Assembly (NCBI GenBank): GCA_052168355.1 | Contig: JBQLZQ010000078.1 | Location: forward strand, 1 to 11,681 | Reading direction: 5' to 3' | DNA from: JBQLZQ01 sp052168355 | Lineage (GTDB): Bacteria > Pseudomonadota > Alphaproteobacteria > DSM-16000 > Inquilinaceae | Length of the DNA: 11,681 nucleotides | In this document: positions 5,752 through 11,681 of the stretch, one piece after another | Numbering within the stretch: the stretch's first letter is position 1 | How the letters are laid out: the number at the start of each line of letters is the position of its first letter | Notes under the pieces: model-generated | Seen by the model: the letters and a program-made list of their open reading frames with translations, nothing else | Database searches by the model: none | What the model was told of the DNA's origin: nothing | Position numbers and translations under genes: made by a program

Positions 5752-6531
5752 TCAGCGGGCCAGGGCGGCGCTCCATCTGGCCAGGGCATCGGCCACGATG
5801 ATCTTGTCCGACCCGATGACAAAGCAGTGGACCCCCTGCCCCCGCCATTCGGCGATCATGTCGCGGCATTCCGCCGGATCGGGCGCAAACACCGGCATCA
5901 TCACCCGATGGCCGGCATCGACCGCGCGGGCCACCATGTCGCGGGCCGCCTTGCGGACCGGCTCGGCCCGCCAGTCACCGTCGAACCCCATCGACACCGA
6001 CAGGTCGAACATGCCGATCATCAGGGCGGCCAAGCCCGAAACCCCGACGATATCGGCCATGTTGCGATAGCCCTCGGCGGTCTCGATCAGCGCGATGGCG
6101 CCGACCCGCGCCTCCTCCTCAACGGCATAGTCCTGCCAGTTGCGGACGAAGTGACCGCCCGACCGGCAGCAGGGACAGGCGCCGCGCAGACCGTGGGGAC
6201 CAAAGCGGGTGGCGGCGACCGCCCGTTCGGCCGCCTCGCCCGAGCCGACATTGGGGACCACGACATGGCGGATGCCGGCATCCAGCGCCTTCATGATGTC
6301 GGTCGGATCGTTGCGGGCGACCCGCAGCACCGGGGCGATCCCCACGGCGTCGCACGCCCGGGCCAGATTCTCCGCCGTCTCGATCCCGAAATGCCCATGC
6401 TCGCAATCGATGACCGTGAACTGGAACCCGTTGAGCCCGATCAGGTCGATCATTTCGGGCGCGGCGATCTGGCTCCAGGTGCCGAGCGTCACGTCGCCGG
6501 TGGCCAAGAGCCCCTTGAAATCCACACTCAT
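5752..6531 (-). CDS. HpcH/HpaI family class II aldolase
   Basis: A protein of 259 residues from the HpcH/HpaI aldolase/citrate lyase family, metal-dependent class II enzymes that usually split a 4-hydroxy-2-oxo acid into pyruvate and an aldehyde. Key residues fall at the numbers known for HpaI: H45 in DCEHGH (base), R70 in VLRV (pyruvate binding), E150 in LIETAEG and D176 in MIGMFDLSVSMG (divalent metal). The opening GTWSQIAAPEMIDLIG is typical. The loop that in HpaI carries aromatic residues is replaced by RGACPCCRSGGHF (116-128), with three clustered cysteines. The start is set by ATGA: ATG 6531 overlaps the stop of the Rid gene, so translation is coupled and no own ribosome site is needed. 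It is the sixth gene of the TRAP operon. The aldehyde substrate is unknown. Confidence 0.9.
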   Translation of the reverse strand: MSVDFKGLLATGDVTLGTWSQIAAPEMIDLIGLNGFQFTVIDCEHGHFGIETAENLARACDAVGIAPVLRVARNDPTDIMKALDAGIRHVVVPNVGSGEAAERAVAATRFGPHGLRGACPCCRSGGHFVRNWQDYAVEEEARVGAIALIETAEGYRNMADIVGVSGLAALMIGMFDLSVSMGFDGDWRAEPVRKAARDMVARAVDAGHRVMMPVFAPDPAECRDMIAEWRGQGVHCFVIGSDKIIVADALARWSAALAR

Positions 6532-6935
6532 GGGGCGACCGTGTCCAGCACGGCGGTGCACTTGATTTCGACCAGGATGCCGGGCATGGAGAAGCCCTTG
6601 ACCGCGAACCCGGTCCATGTCGGATAGCGCCGGGTGAAGTACCGGTCCTTGACCGCCATGAACAGCGGCAGGTCGGTCATCCCGTCCGCGAACCATGTCT
6701 CGAGCTCGACCACGTCGTCGAAGGTGGCGCCGGCCGCATCGAGCACCAGCTTCACATTCTCGAAGGCCTGGACGTACTGGGCCTCCGCCCCTTCCACGAC
6801 GGTGAGATCGGCGCGCCGGCCGACCTGCCCGGAGATATACAGCGTGTCGCCGACCCGGATGCCGGGCGCGTAGTGAAACCGGTCATGCACTACCTCGAGA
6901 CCTGGCGGCACGATCAGTGTGCGTTCAATCGGCAT
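6528..6935 (-). CDS. RidA family (YjgF/YER057c/UK114) protein
   Basis: A protein of 135 residues of the Rid superfamily, small trimers of which RidA hydrolyses reactive enamine/imine intermediates from PLP enzymes. Typical segments are GDTLYISGQVG (29-39), the helix QAFENVKLVLDAAGATFDDVVELETWF (56-82) and SMPGILVEIKCTAVL (116-130). The arginine that RidA needs for deaminase activity, in the P-x-R-T region, is missing: YPTWTGFAV places W107 there. That suggests a different Rid subgroup with another ligand or reaction. ATG 6935 is supported by AGAAAGG at 6942-6948, and the start overlaps the end of the E1 gene by 11 nt. With the aldolase overlap downstream, it is the middle of a coupled E1-Rid-aldolase cassette. 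Confidence 0.88.
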   Translation of the reverse strand: MPIERTLIVPPGLEVVHDRFHYAPGIRVGDTLYISGQVGRRADLTVVEGAEAQYVQAFENVKLVLDAAGATFDDVVELETWFADGMTDLPLFMAVKDRYFTRRYPTWTGFAVKGFSMPGILVEIKCTAVLDTVAP

Positions 6936-8955
6936 AACAGACCTTTCTGACCGCCTCGACGATCCGGCTGGCGTCGGGCATGAAGCGGCGTTCCAGCCGG
7001 TCGTTGTAGGGAACCGGCATGTCCGGCGCGCCGACCCGTTCGACCGGCGCGTCGAGCCAGTCGAAGGCGTGCTCCATGATCATGGCGGCGATCTCGCCGC
7101 CGATGCCGCCGAAGAGCACCGCCTCATGCACCACCACGCAGCGGTTGGTCTTCCTTACGCTCCCGACGATGGTCTCGATGTCCAGCGGTTTGACCGTGCG
7201 CGGGTCGATGATCTCGACCGAGATGCCCCGCGTCTCGAGCCGGGCGGCGGCCGCCTCGGCCCGCCCGACCATGGCCATCAGGGCGACGATCGTACAGTCG
7301 GCGCCGCGGCGCACGATGCGGGCGCGACCCGGCTCGATGGCGTACGGCGCCTCGGGCACCGGCTGCTCGGCGCCGAGATAGAGAAGCTTGTGCTCGAGAA
7401 AGACAACCGGGTTGTCGGATCGTATGGCTGAGATCATCAGACCCTTGGCGTCATAGGCGCTGGACGGGCAATAGACCTCGATGCCGGGAACATGCGCGAA
7501 CCATGCCTCCAGCGACTGACAGTGCTGGGCGCCAAGGCGGATACCGGCGCCCTGGGGACCGCGAAAGACGATGGGAACCTTGGCGGCCCCGCCCAGCATG
7601 AATCTTGCCTTGGCCGCCTGGTTGACGATGGCGTCCATCATCAGCGCCACGAAGTCGAACAGCTGGGCCTCGACGATGGGGCGCATCCCCGCCAGCGCAG
7701 CGCCGACGCCGCAACTGGCGATCGCGCCTTCCGAAATCGGCGTGTCGCGCACCCGTTCCGGGCCGAACGCGTCCAGCAGCCCGGTGGTCAATCCGAAGAT
7801 GCCGCCGATGCGGGCCACATCCTCGCCGATCAGGATAACCCGGTCGTCGCGGTCCATTTCCTGGTGGAAGGCTTCGGTGATCGCCTGCTTGTAGGTGATC
7901 CGGCGCCCGCCAGGATCGGGCTCCGGCCACGCGCCGTCGCCGCGCGGCGCCATGACCAGACCCAGGGCGGTGTCGAAATCGGGCTCGGGCTCGGCGGCGG
8001 CCCAGGCGATGGCCGCCTCAATTTCGGCCTCCGCCGCCGCCGTCATCGCCCCGTATGCCGCGTCATCAAGGGCACCGGCATCGGCGCAGCGGTCCTTCAG
8101 GCGGGCGATGGGATCGGCGGCGCGCCATCCCTCCTCCTCCTCCGTCGTGCGATAGCGCGGCAGGTTGGCGCGCATCGAGTGGTCGTCCCAGCGATAGGTG
8201 ACCGCCTCGATGAAGCTGGGGCCGTCGCCGTCACGGGCCCGCAGGCCGGCCCGATAAACGGCATCATGAACGGATACGGGATCGTTGCCGTCGATGCGAT
8301 GCCCGGGAATGCCATAGCTTGCGGCGCGGCCGGCGATATGCCCTCCGGCGGTCACCGAAGACGACGGCGTGGACAACCCGTACTGATTGTTTTCGCACAA
8401 GAACACCAGCGGCAGCTTCCAGACGGCGGCCAGGTTCATGGCTTCGTGGAACAGGCCTTCGTTGACCGCGCCGTCGCCGAAAAAAGCCACGCCGATGGCG
8501 CCCGTTCCCCGAAGCGTCTGGGCCAGCGCCGCCCCGGTGCCCAGCCCCATGCCGGCGCCGATGATGCCGTTGGCGCCCAGCACCCCGGCGGCGAAGTCGG
8601 CGATGTGCATCGACCCGCCAAGGCCGTAGCCGTATCCCGACGCCTTGCCCATCAATTCCGCGAACATGCGGCGAAGGTCGGCGCCCTTGGCGATGGTGTG
8701 GCCATGGCCGCGATGGTGGGTGAGCAGAAAGTCACGCGCCTCCAAGGCCCGGCAGGCGCCCGCCGCAATGGCTTCCTGACCGACCGACGAATGGGCCGTC
8801 CCTTTGATCGCGCCCCCCAGGAACAGGTCCCGCGCACGCGTCTCGAACCGGCGGATGCGCAGCATCGTCGCCAGCATGGCGACCAGATCGTCGGGGCCGA
8901 GACGGTTGGAGGCCAGCGGCGTATTGAGGGTTTGGAGAAGGGCGACATCGGTCAT
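6925..8955 (-). CDS. Fused E1 alpha/beta thiamine-diphosphate 2-oxoacid (or acetoin) dehydrogenase
   Basis: A protein of 676 residues joining both halves of an E1 component of the pyruvate / branched-chain 2-oxoacid / acetoin dehydrogenase family. Residues about 20-330 are the alpha part: the thiamine-diphosphate motif runs from GDG (160-162) to ENN (188-190), and H259 lies in YRWDDHSM. A Pro/Ala/Glu-rich linker (321-350) leads to the beta part (352-676), with E409 in PISEGAI as the likely cofactor-activating glutamate, GPQGAGIRLGAQHCQ (466-480) and VVVHEAVLFGGIGGEIAA (607-624). The frame is open upstream to 9054, but that lies inside dctM, so ATG 8955, 5 bp after the dctM stop and preceded by GGTGA, is chosen. 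No E2 or E3 gene is in view; the enzyme needs partners elsewhere or works differently. Its place behind TRAP genes suggests it degrades the imported acid or a product of it. Confidence 0.92.
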   Translation of the reverse strand: MTDVALLQTLNTPLASNRLGPDDLVAMLATMLRIRRFETRARDLFLGGAIKGTAHSSVGQEAIAAGACRALEARDFLLTHHRGHGHTIAKGADLRRMFAELMGKASGYGYGLGGSMHIADFAAGVLGANGIIGAGMGLGTGAALAQTLRGTGAIGVAFFGDGAVNEGLFHEAMNLAAVWKLPLVFLCENNQYGLSTPSSSVTAGGHIAGRAASYGIPGHRIDGNDPVSVHDAVYRAGLRARDGDGPSFIEAVTYRWDDHSMRANLPRYRTTEEEEGWRAADPIARLKDRCADAGALDDAAYGAMTAAAEAEIEAAIAWAAAEPEPDFDTALGLVMAPRGDGAWPEPDPGGRRITYKQAITEAFHQEMDRDDRVILIGEDVARIGGIFGLTTGLLDAFGPERVRDTPISEGAIASCGVGAALAGMRPIVEAQLFDFVALMMDAIVNQAAKARFMLGGAAKVPIVFRGPQGAGIRLGAQHCQSLEAWFAHVPGIEVYCPSSAYDAKGLMISAIRSDNPVVFLEHKLLYLGAEQPVPEAPYAIEPGRARIVRRGADCTIVALMAMVGRAEAAAARLETRGISVEIIDPRTVKPLDIETIVGSVRKTNRCVVVHEAVLFGGIGGEIAAMIMEHAFDWLDAPVERVGAPDMPVPYNDRLERRFMPDASRIVEAVRKVCYAD

Positions 8956-8960
8956 CGCGT

Positions 8961-10277
8961 TCACCCGTAGACCAGTTGCGGCAGCCAAAGGGCGATGCCG
9001 GGAAAGATGGCGACCAGCACCAGCGCCAGGATCTGCAGGCCGATGAACGGCCATTGGGCGGCGAAGATGTCCTGCAGGGTCACGTCGGCCGGGGCCACGC
9101 CCTTGAGATAGAAGCAGGCCGGACCGAATGGCGGGGTCAGATAGGCGATCTGCATCGCCAGGTTGAACAGGATGCCGAACCAGATCGGGTCGTAGCCCAG
9201 CGCCTGCAGGGTGGGCAGGAACACCGGCATGGTCAGGAACAGGATCCCGATCCAGTCCAGGAAAAAGCCGAGCAGGACAAGCACGGCGATCATGACGGCC
9301 AGGACGACGGCCGGTTCGGGTGAAATGCCGGAAAGCGCGTTGCGCGCAAAGGCGATCCCGCCCAGCACATTATAGATGCCGACCAGGGCGTTGGTGCCGA
9401 ACACCAGCCAGAACACCATGCCGCAGGTGCGCAGGGACTGGATGACGGCGTCGGTGATCATGGTCACCGTGAACGTGCCGCGGACCCAGGCGGCAAAGGC
9501 CGTGCCCAGCACGCCGACCGCCGCGCTCTCGGTGATCGAGGCGATGCCGGCGTAGATCGATCCCAAAACCGAGGCCGCGACCAGCAGCGGCAGAACGATG
9601 CCGCGGATGAGGGCCCGCCGTTCCTCGGCCGAGACGGGATCGGCTGACGGGTCGTAGGCCGGCACGAGGTCGGGTCGCAGCCGGCTGACGACCAGGATGT
9701 AGATCACATAGAAACCGGCCAGCATCAGACCGGGAACCAGCGTCGCCAGGAACAGGCTGGAGATGGAGACCTGGGCCGTGATCCCAAAAAAGATGAGGAT
9801 GATCGACGGCGGGATCATGGTGCCCAGCGATCCGCCGGCCGTGATCGTGCCGATCGACAGCTTCTTGTCGTAGCCGAGCCGCAGCATCTGAGGCAGGGCG
9901 ACCAGCCCCAGCAAAACGATCTCGCCGCCGATGATGCCGGTCGTGGCGCCCAGGATGACCGCAATGCCGATGGTGATGACCGGCACGCCGCCGGGAATGC
10001 CGCCGGCCATCAACTGAAACGCGCGGTAGAGATCCCGCGCCACGCCCGACCGCTCCATGATCGAGGCCATCAGCACGAACATCGGCACCGCCACCAGGGC
10101 GAAGGACCCCAGCAGGTCGGCCGTCCGGCTGCCCAGGATGAACAGCCCCCCGACACCGAAATGGGCCATGGCGAGGACCACCGCGATCGACCCGGACACG
10201 AACGCCAGGGGCACCCCCAGCATCAGCAGCGCCGCCATCGTCGCGGCGATCAGGATCGACAGGGTGGCGATGTCCAT
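8961..10277 (-). CDS. dctM: TRAP transporter large permease subunit DctM
   Basis: A membrane protein of 438 residues, the ion-coupled transport subunit of a TRAP system, which uses the sodium gradient to import organic acids handed over by the periplasmic binding protein. About twelve hydrophobic segments run through the chain, from LSILIAATMAALLMLGVPLA at the N-terminus to LQILALVLVAIFPGIALWL at the end. Family signatures include GGSLGTMIPPSIILIFFGI (about 147-165) and YLTPPFGPACFYLKGVAP in the C-terminal half, the latter typical of the FcbT3/TakM-like group. Length is normal (425-440). ATG 10277 begins 9 bp after the dctQ stop, with GAGGAG inside the end of dctQ. The stop is only 5 bp before the E1 gene, so transport and metabolism genes are one unit. 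Confidence 0.95.
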   Translation of the reverse strand: MDIATLSILIAATMAALLMLGVPLAFVSGSIAVVLAMAHFGVGGLFILGSRTADLLGSFALVAVPMFVLMASIMERSGVARDLYRAFQLMAGGIPGGVPVITIGIAVILGATTGIIGGEIVLLGLVALPQMLRLGYDKKLSIGTITAGGSLGTMIPPSIILIFFGITAQVSISSLFLATLVPGLMLAGFYVIYILVVSRLRPDLVPAYDPSADPVSAEERRALIRGIVLPLLVAASVLGSIYAGIASITESAAVGVLGTAFAAWVRGTFTVTMITDAVIQSLRTCGMVFWLVFGTNALVGIYNVLGGIAFARNALSGISPEPAVVLAVMIAVLVLLGFFLDWIGILFLTMPVFLPTLQALGYDPIWFGILFNLAMQIAYLTPPFGPACFYLKGVAPADVTLQDIFAAQWPFIGLQILALVLVAIFPGIALWLPQLVYG

Positions 10278-10286
10278 CGGCCGGCG

Positions 10287-10877
10287 CTACTCCTCGCCCG
10301 CGTCCGCCATCCCGGCCGGTGTCCCGCCACGGGCGAGCTGGATGGCCTGCCGGACGACGACCAGGAGAAAGACCAGGGCGCCTACCAACAGCGCCAGCTT
10401 GAGGTAGGCCGGCGACGGCGTGTTCCACGACGATCCCGATCGTTCCGGCGTCCAGGTCCCATCGGTGGCGAACCTGAACAGGCTGCGCTGGACGATGCCC
10501 CACATGCCAACGGCCAGCCCGACCAGGAACACCGCGCCGGTGACGAAGCTGAGCATCTCGGCAAGGCGCCGCCGGGCGCGGCCCGCCCCGTCGATCAGGA
10601 GCGAGACGCGCATATGCGAGCCTTCCGCCATGCAATACGCACCGCCGGCGATGAAGGCGATGCCGGCCAGCAGACCGGAGATTTCGTGCGCCCAGATCGT
10701 CGGCGCGCCGAATACGTAGCGCGAGACGACCTCATACCCCATGAGCAGGGCGATGACCGGAAACGACCAGCCGGCCAGGCGGCCCAGGGTCAGGGCGAGG
10801 CTGTCGACCCAGTGCCCGCGGGCCGGAGGTGCTTCCCCCGGCGGCGACGGCCGAGTCCCGCCGGTGTCCGCCGTCAA
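10287..10877 (-). CDS. dctQ: TRAP transporter small permease subunit DctQ
   Basis: A protein of 196 residues, the small membrane subunit that pairs with DctM. After a Pro/Gly-rich N-terminal stretch (about 1-25) come four hydrophobic segments: about 33-55 (LAGWSFPVIALLMGYEVVSRYVF), 65-85, 110-130 and 155-175. E/H residues in WAHEISGLLAG and the YEVVSRYVF phrase are DctQ hallmarks. The predicted start is TTG 10877, which overlaps the dctP stop as TTGA; no ATG or GTG is in frame until well inside the first membrane segment and no clear ribosome site is visible, so translation is probably coupled to dctP. The C-terminus is charged (MADAGEE). It stands between dctP and dctM, the standard TRAP order. 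Confidence 0.9.
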   Translation of the reverse strand: MTADTGGTRPSPPGEAPPARGHWVDSLALTLGRLAGWSFPVIALLMGYEVVSRYVFGAPTIWAHEISGLLAGIAFIAGGAYCMAEGSHMRVSLLIDGAGRARRRLAEMLSFVTGAVFLVGLAVGMWGIVQRSLFRFATDGTWTPERSGSSWNTPSPAYLKLALLVGALVFLLVVVRQAIQLARGGTPAGMADAGEE

Positions 10878-11681
10878 AGGAGGCCGAGCTCCGTCAGAAA
10901 GGCCTTGTGGCTGTCGACGATCTCTTGCGCCTCGGGGCTCTTGGCGCCCCAGTCGTCCCAGACCTCCAGCGTCTTGGCGCGGAACGTCGCGGCGTCCTCG
11001 GCCCCGAACTCGATCATGGTGACGCCGAGATTGTCCCTGGCCTCGGCCGCGGCGGCGGCATCCTCTTCCGTCAGCACTGCCCGAAGCTTTTCGGACATGG
11101 CGTTGCAGGCGTCCGTGAATTTGGTCTGGGCGTCATCCGACAGGGCGTCCCACTGCTCCCGGCCGACGGATATCTCGGTCACGGCCATGGAGTGGCGGGC
11201 CAGAACCGAGTATTTCGCCTTGTTGTGCATGCCCAGGGAAACGTTCAGGGCGATGTTGGCAAGATCCGTGGCGTCGAGGGTTCCGGTTTCCATCGCGGTG
11301 ACCGAGTCGCCGACCCCCATGGTCACCAGGGAAGCGCCGGCACGGCTCAAGAGATCCGACGCCAGCCCGCCGGGCGCGCGCATCTTCAGCCCCTCGAAAT
11401 CGGCCACCGACTCGATCGGCACGGTCGAGGGAATCTGCTCCGGCGGCCAGTAGACGCTGCACACGAAATGCAGATCGTAGCTGTCGTAAAGCTTCGCGGC
11501 GAGCGCCTGGCCGCCTCCCTCCGCGAACCACCGGTCGCGGGTTTCGCTGTCGGGATAGGCGGCCAGCGTGTCGCCAAGCACGCCCAGCGCCGGATCCTTG
11601 CCGGCGAAATAGGACGGAGCCGTGTACTGGCCATCCAGCAACCCGTTCTGGATGGCGTCGATCGTCTCCCCGGCGGCGACC
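10874..11681 (-). CDS. dctP: TRAP transporter substrate-binding protein DctP (partial, N-terminus outside)
   Basis: The C-terminal 268 residues of a periplasmic TRAP solute receptor; the start, signal peptide and first lobe lie beyond the right edge. The segment TIDAIQNGLLDGQYTAPSYFAGKDPALGVLGD resembles the TakP/FcbT1-like branch. LKMRAPGGLASDLLSRAGASLVTM carries the conserved arginine that usually salt-bridges a substrate carboxylate, followed by the family phrase GDSVTAMETGTLDATD. The TakP-type glutamate-tryptophan pair that follows is replaced by TDLANIAL, so a 2-oxo acid ligand should not be assumed. A long charged helix near the end (EEDAAAAAEARDNLGVTMIE) fits the family. It is the first visible gene of the operon; the promoter must be further right. 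Its substrate defines the pathway but cannot be named. Confidence 0.92.
   Translation of the reverse strand, partial: VAAGETIDAIQNGLLDGQYTAPSYFAGKDPALGVLGDTLAAYPDSETRDRWFAEGGGQALAAKLYDSYDLHFVCSVYWPPEQIPSTVPIESVADFEGLKMRAPGGLASDLLSRAGASLVTMGVGDSVTAMETGTLDATDLANIALNVSLGMHNKAKYSVLARHSMAVTEISVGREQWDALSDDAQTKFTDACNAMSEKLRAVLTEEDAAAAAEARDNLGVTMIEFGAEDAATFRAKTLEVWDDWGAKSPEAQEIVDSHKAFLTELGLL

Noticed and set aside
4621..6627. A 668-codon open frame on the plus strand across the PLP enzyme, the aldolase and part of the Rid gene
   Set aside because: It spans three convincing minus-strand genes; its translation is Gly/Arg/His-rich and resembles no family. Long antisense frames are expected in GC-rich DNA.
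7492..8970. A 492-codon plus-strand open frame opposite the E1 gene
   Set aside because: Antisense to a gene with clear domain motifs; low-complexity Gly/Arg/Asp-rich translation.
9370..10635. A 421-codon minus-strand frame overlapping dctM and dctQ
   Set aside because: A shifted frame of the two permease genes; highly Arg/Gly/His-rich and without hydrophobic segments.
10161..11453. A 430-codon plus-strand frame opposite dctM, dctQ and dctP
   Set aside because: Antisense to the well-supported TRAP genes and compositionally unlike a protein.
1..11681. CRISPR array, insertion sequence, transposase or integrase, toxin-antitoxin pair
   Set aside because: No spaced repeats and no DDE or tyrosine-recombinase motifs were seen on either strand, and no adjacent pair of small genes fits a toxin-antitoxin module.

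Overview
The window reads as the chromosome of a GC-rich alphaproteobacterium, probably of a Rhodospirillales-like lineage. This rests on style rather than a marker gene: a TRAP-transporter catabolic operon with many start/stop overlaps, a fused two-domain E1 dehydrogenase, and a small protein (MDLSKQSLENLIDL...) of a kind I associate with that group. No 16S rRNA or other phylogenetic marker is present, so the placement is an inference.

Left block (1 to about 3840) is a mosaic of small independent units, visibly less GC-rich than the rest. It opens with a perfect 38-bp palindrome. Next comes a divergent pair: an OsmC-type thiol peroxidase on the minus strand and a GlxA-like AraC-family regulator (DJ-1/PfpI domain plus HTH) on the plus strand. 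After a 320-bp gap lies a second divergent arrangement: a translationally coupled VOC-GNAT pair on the minus strand and a CGNR zinc-finger regulator on the plus strand, with overlapping inverted repeats between them. The block has the content of an accessory stress or resistance region.

At 3931-4022 sits a complete tRNA-Ser(GCT) on the minus strand with an encoded CCA and a recognisable sigma70-type promoter. Its 3' end faces the left block, the orientation expected if that block had been inserted at the tRNA 3' end. No integrase and no second att copy lie in the window, so this remains a hypothesis.

Right block (4210-11681) is uniformly GC-rich. A short basic protein (82 aa) is convergent with a trans-sulfuration-type PLP enzyme. 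Upstream of that enzyme on the minus strand is a tightly packed operon, in transcription order: dctP (TRAP solute-binding protein, cut by the window edge), dctQ, dctM, a fused E1 alpha/beta thiamine-diphosphate dehydrogenase, a RidA-family protein and an HpcH/HpaI aldolase. After a 102-bp gap the PLP enzyme follows on the same strand. Neighbouring reading frames overlap or lie within about 10 bp.

Together the right-hand genes look like a complete uptake-and-catabolism unit for an organic acid: TRAP import, retro-aldol cleavage to a 2-oxo acid, and oxidative decarboxylation. The substrate cannot be named from sequence. I do not recognise this gene combination as a described pathway. It is the best candidate here for something new, especially because the E1 has no E2/E3 in view, the Rid protein lacks the usual arginine, and the aldolase carries an unusual Cys-Pro-Cys-Cys segment.
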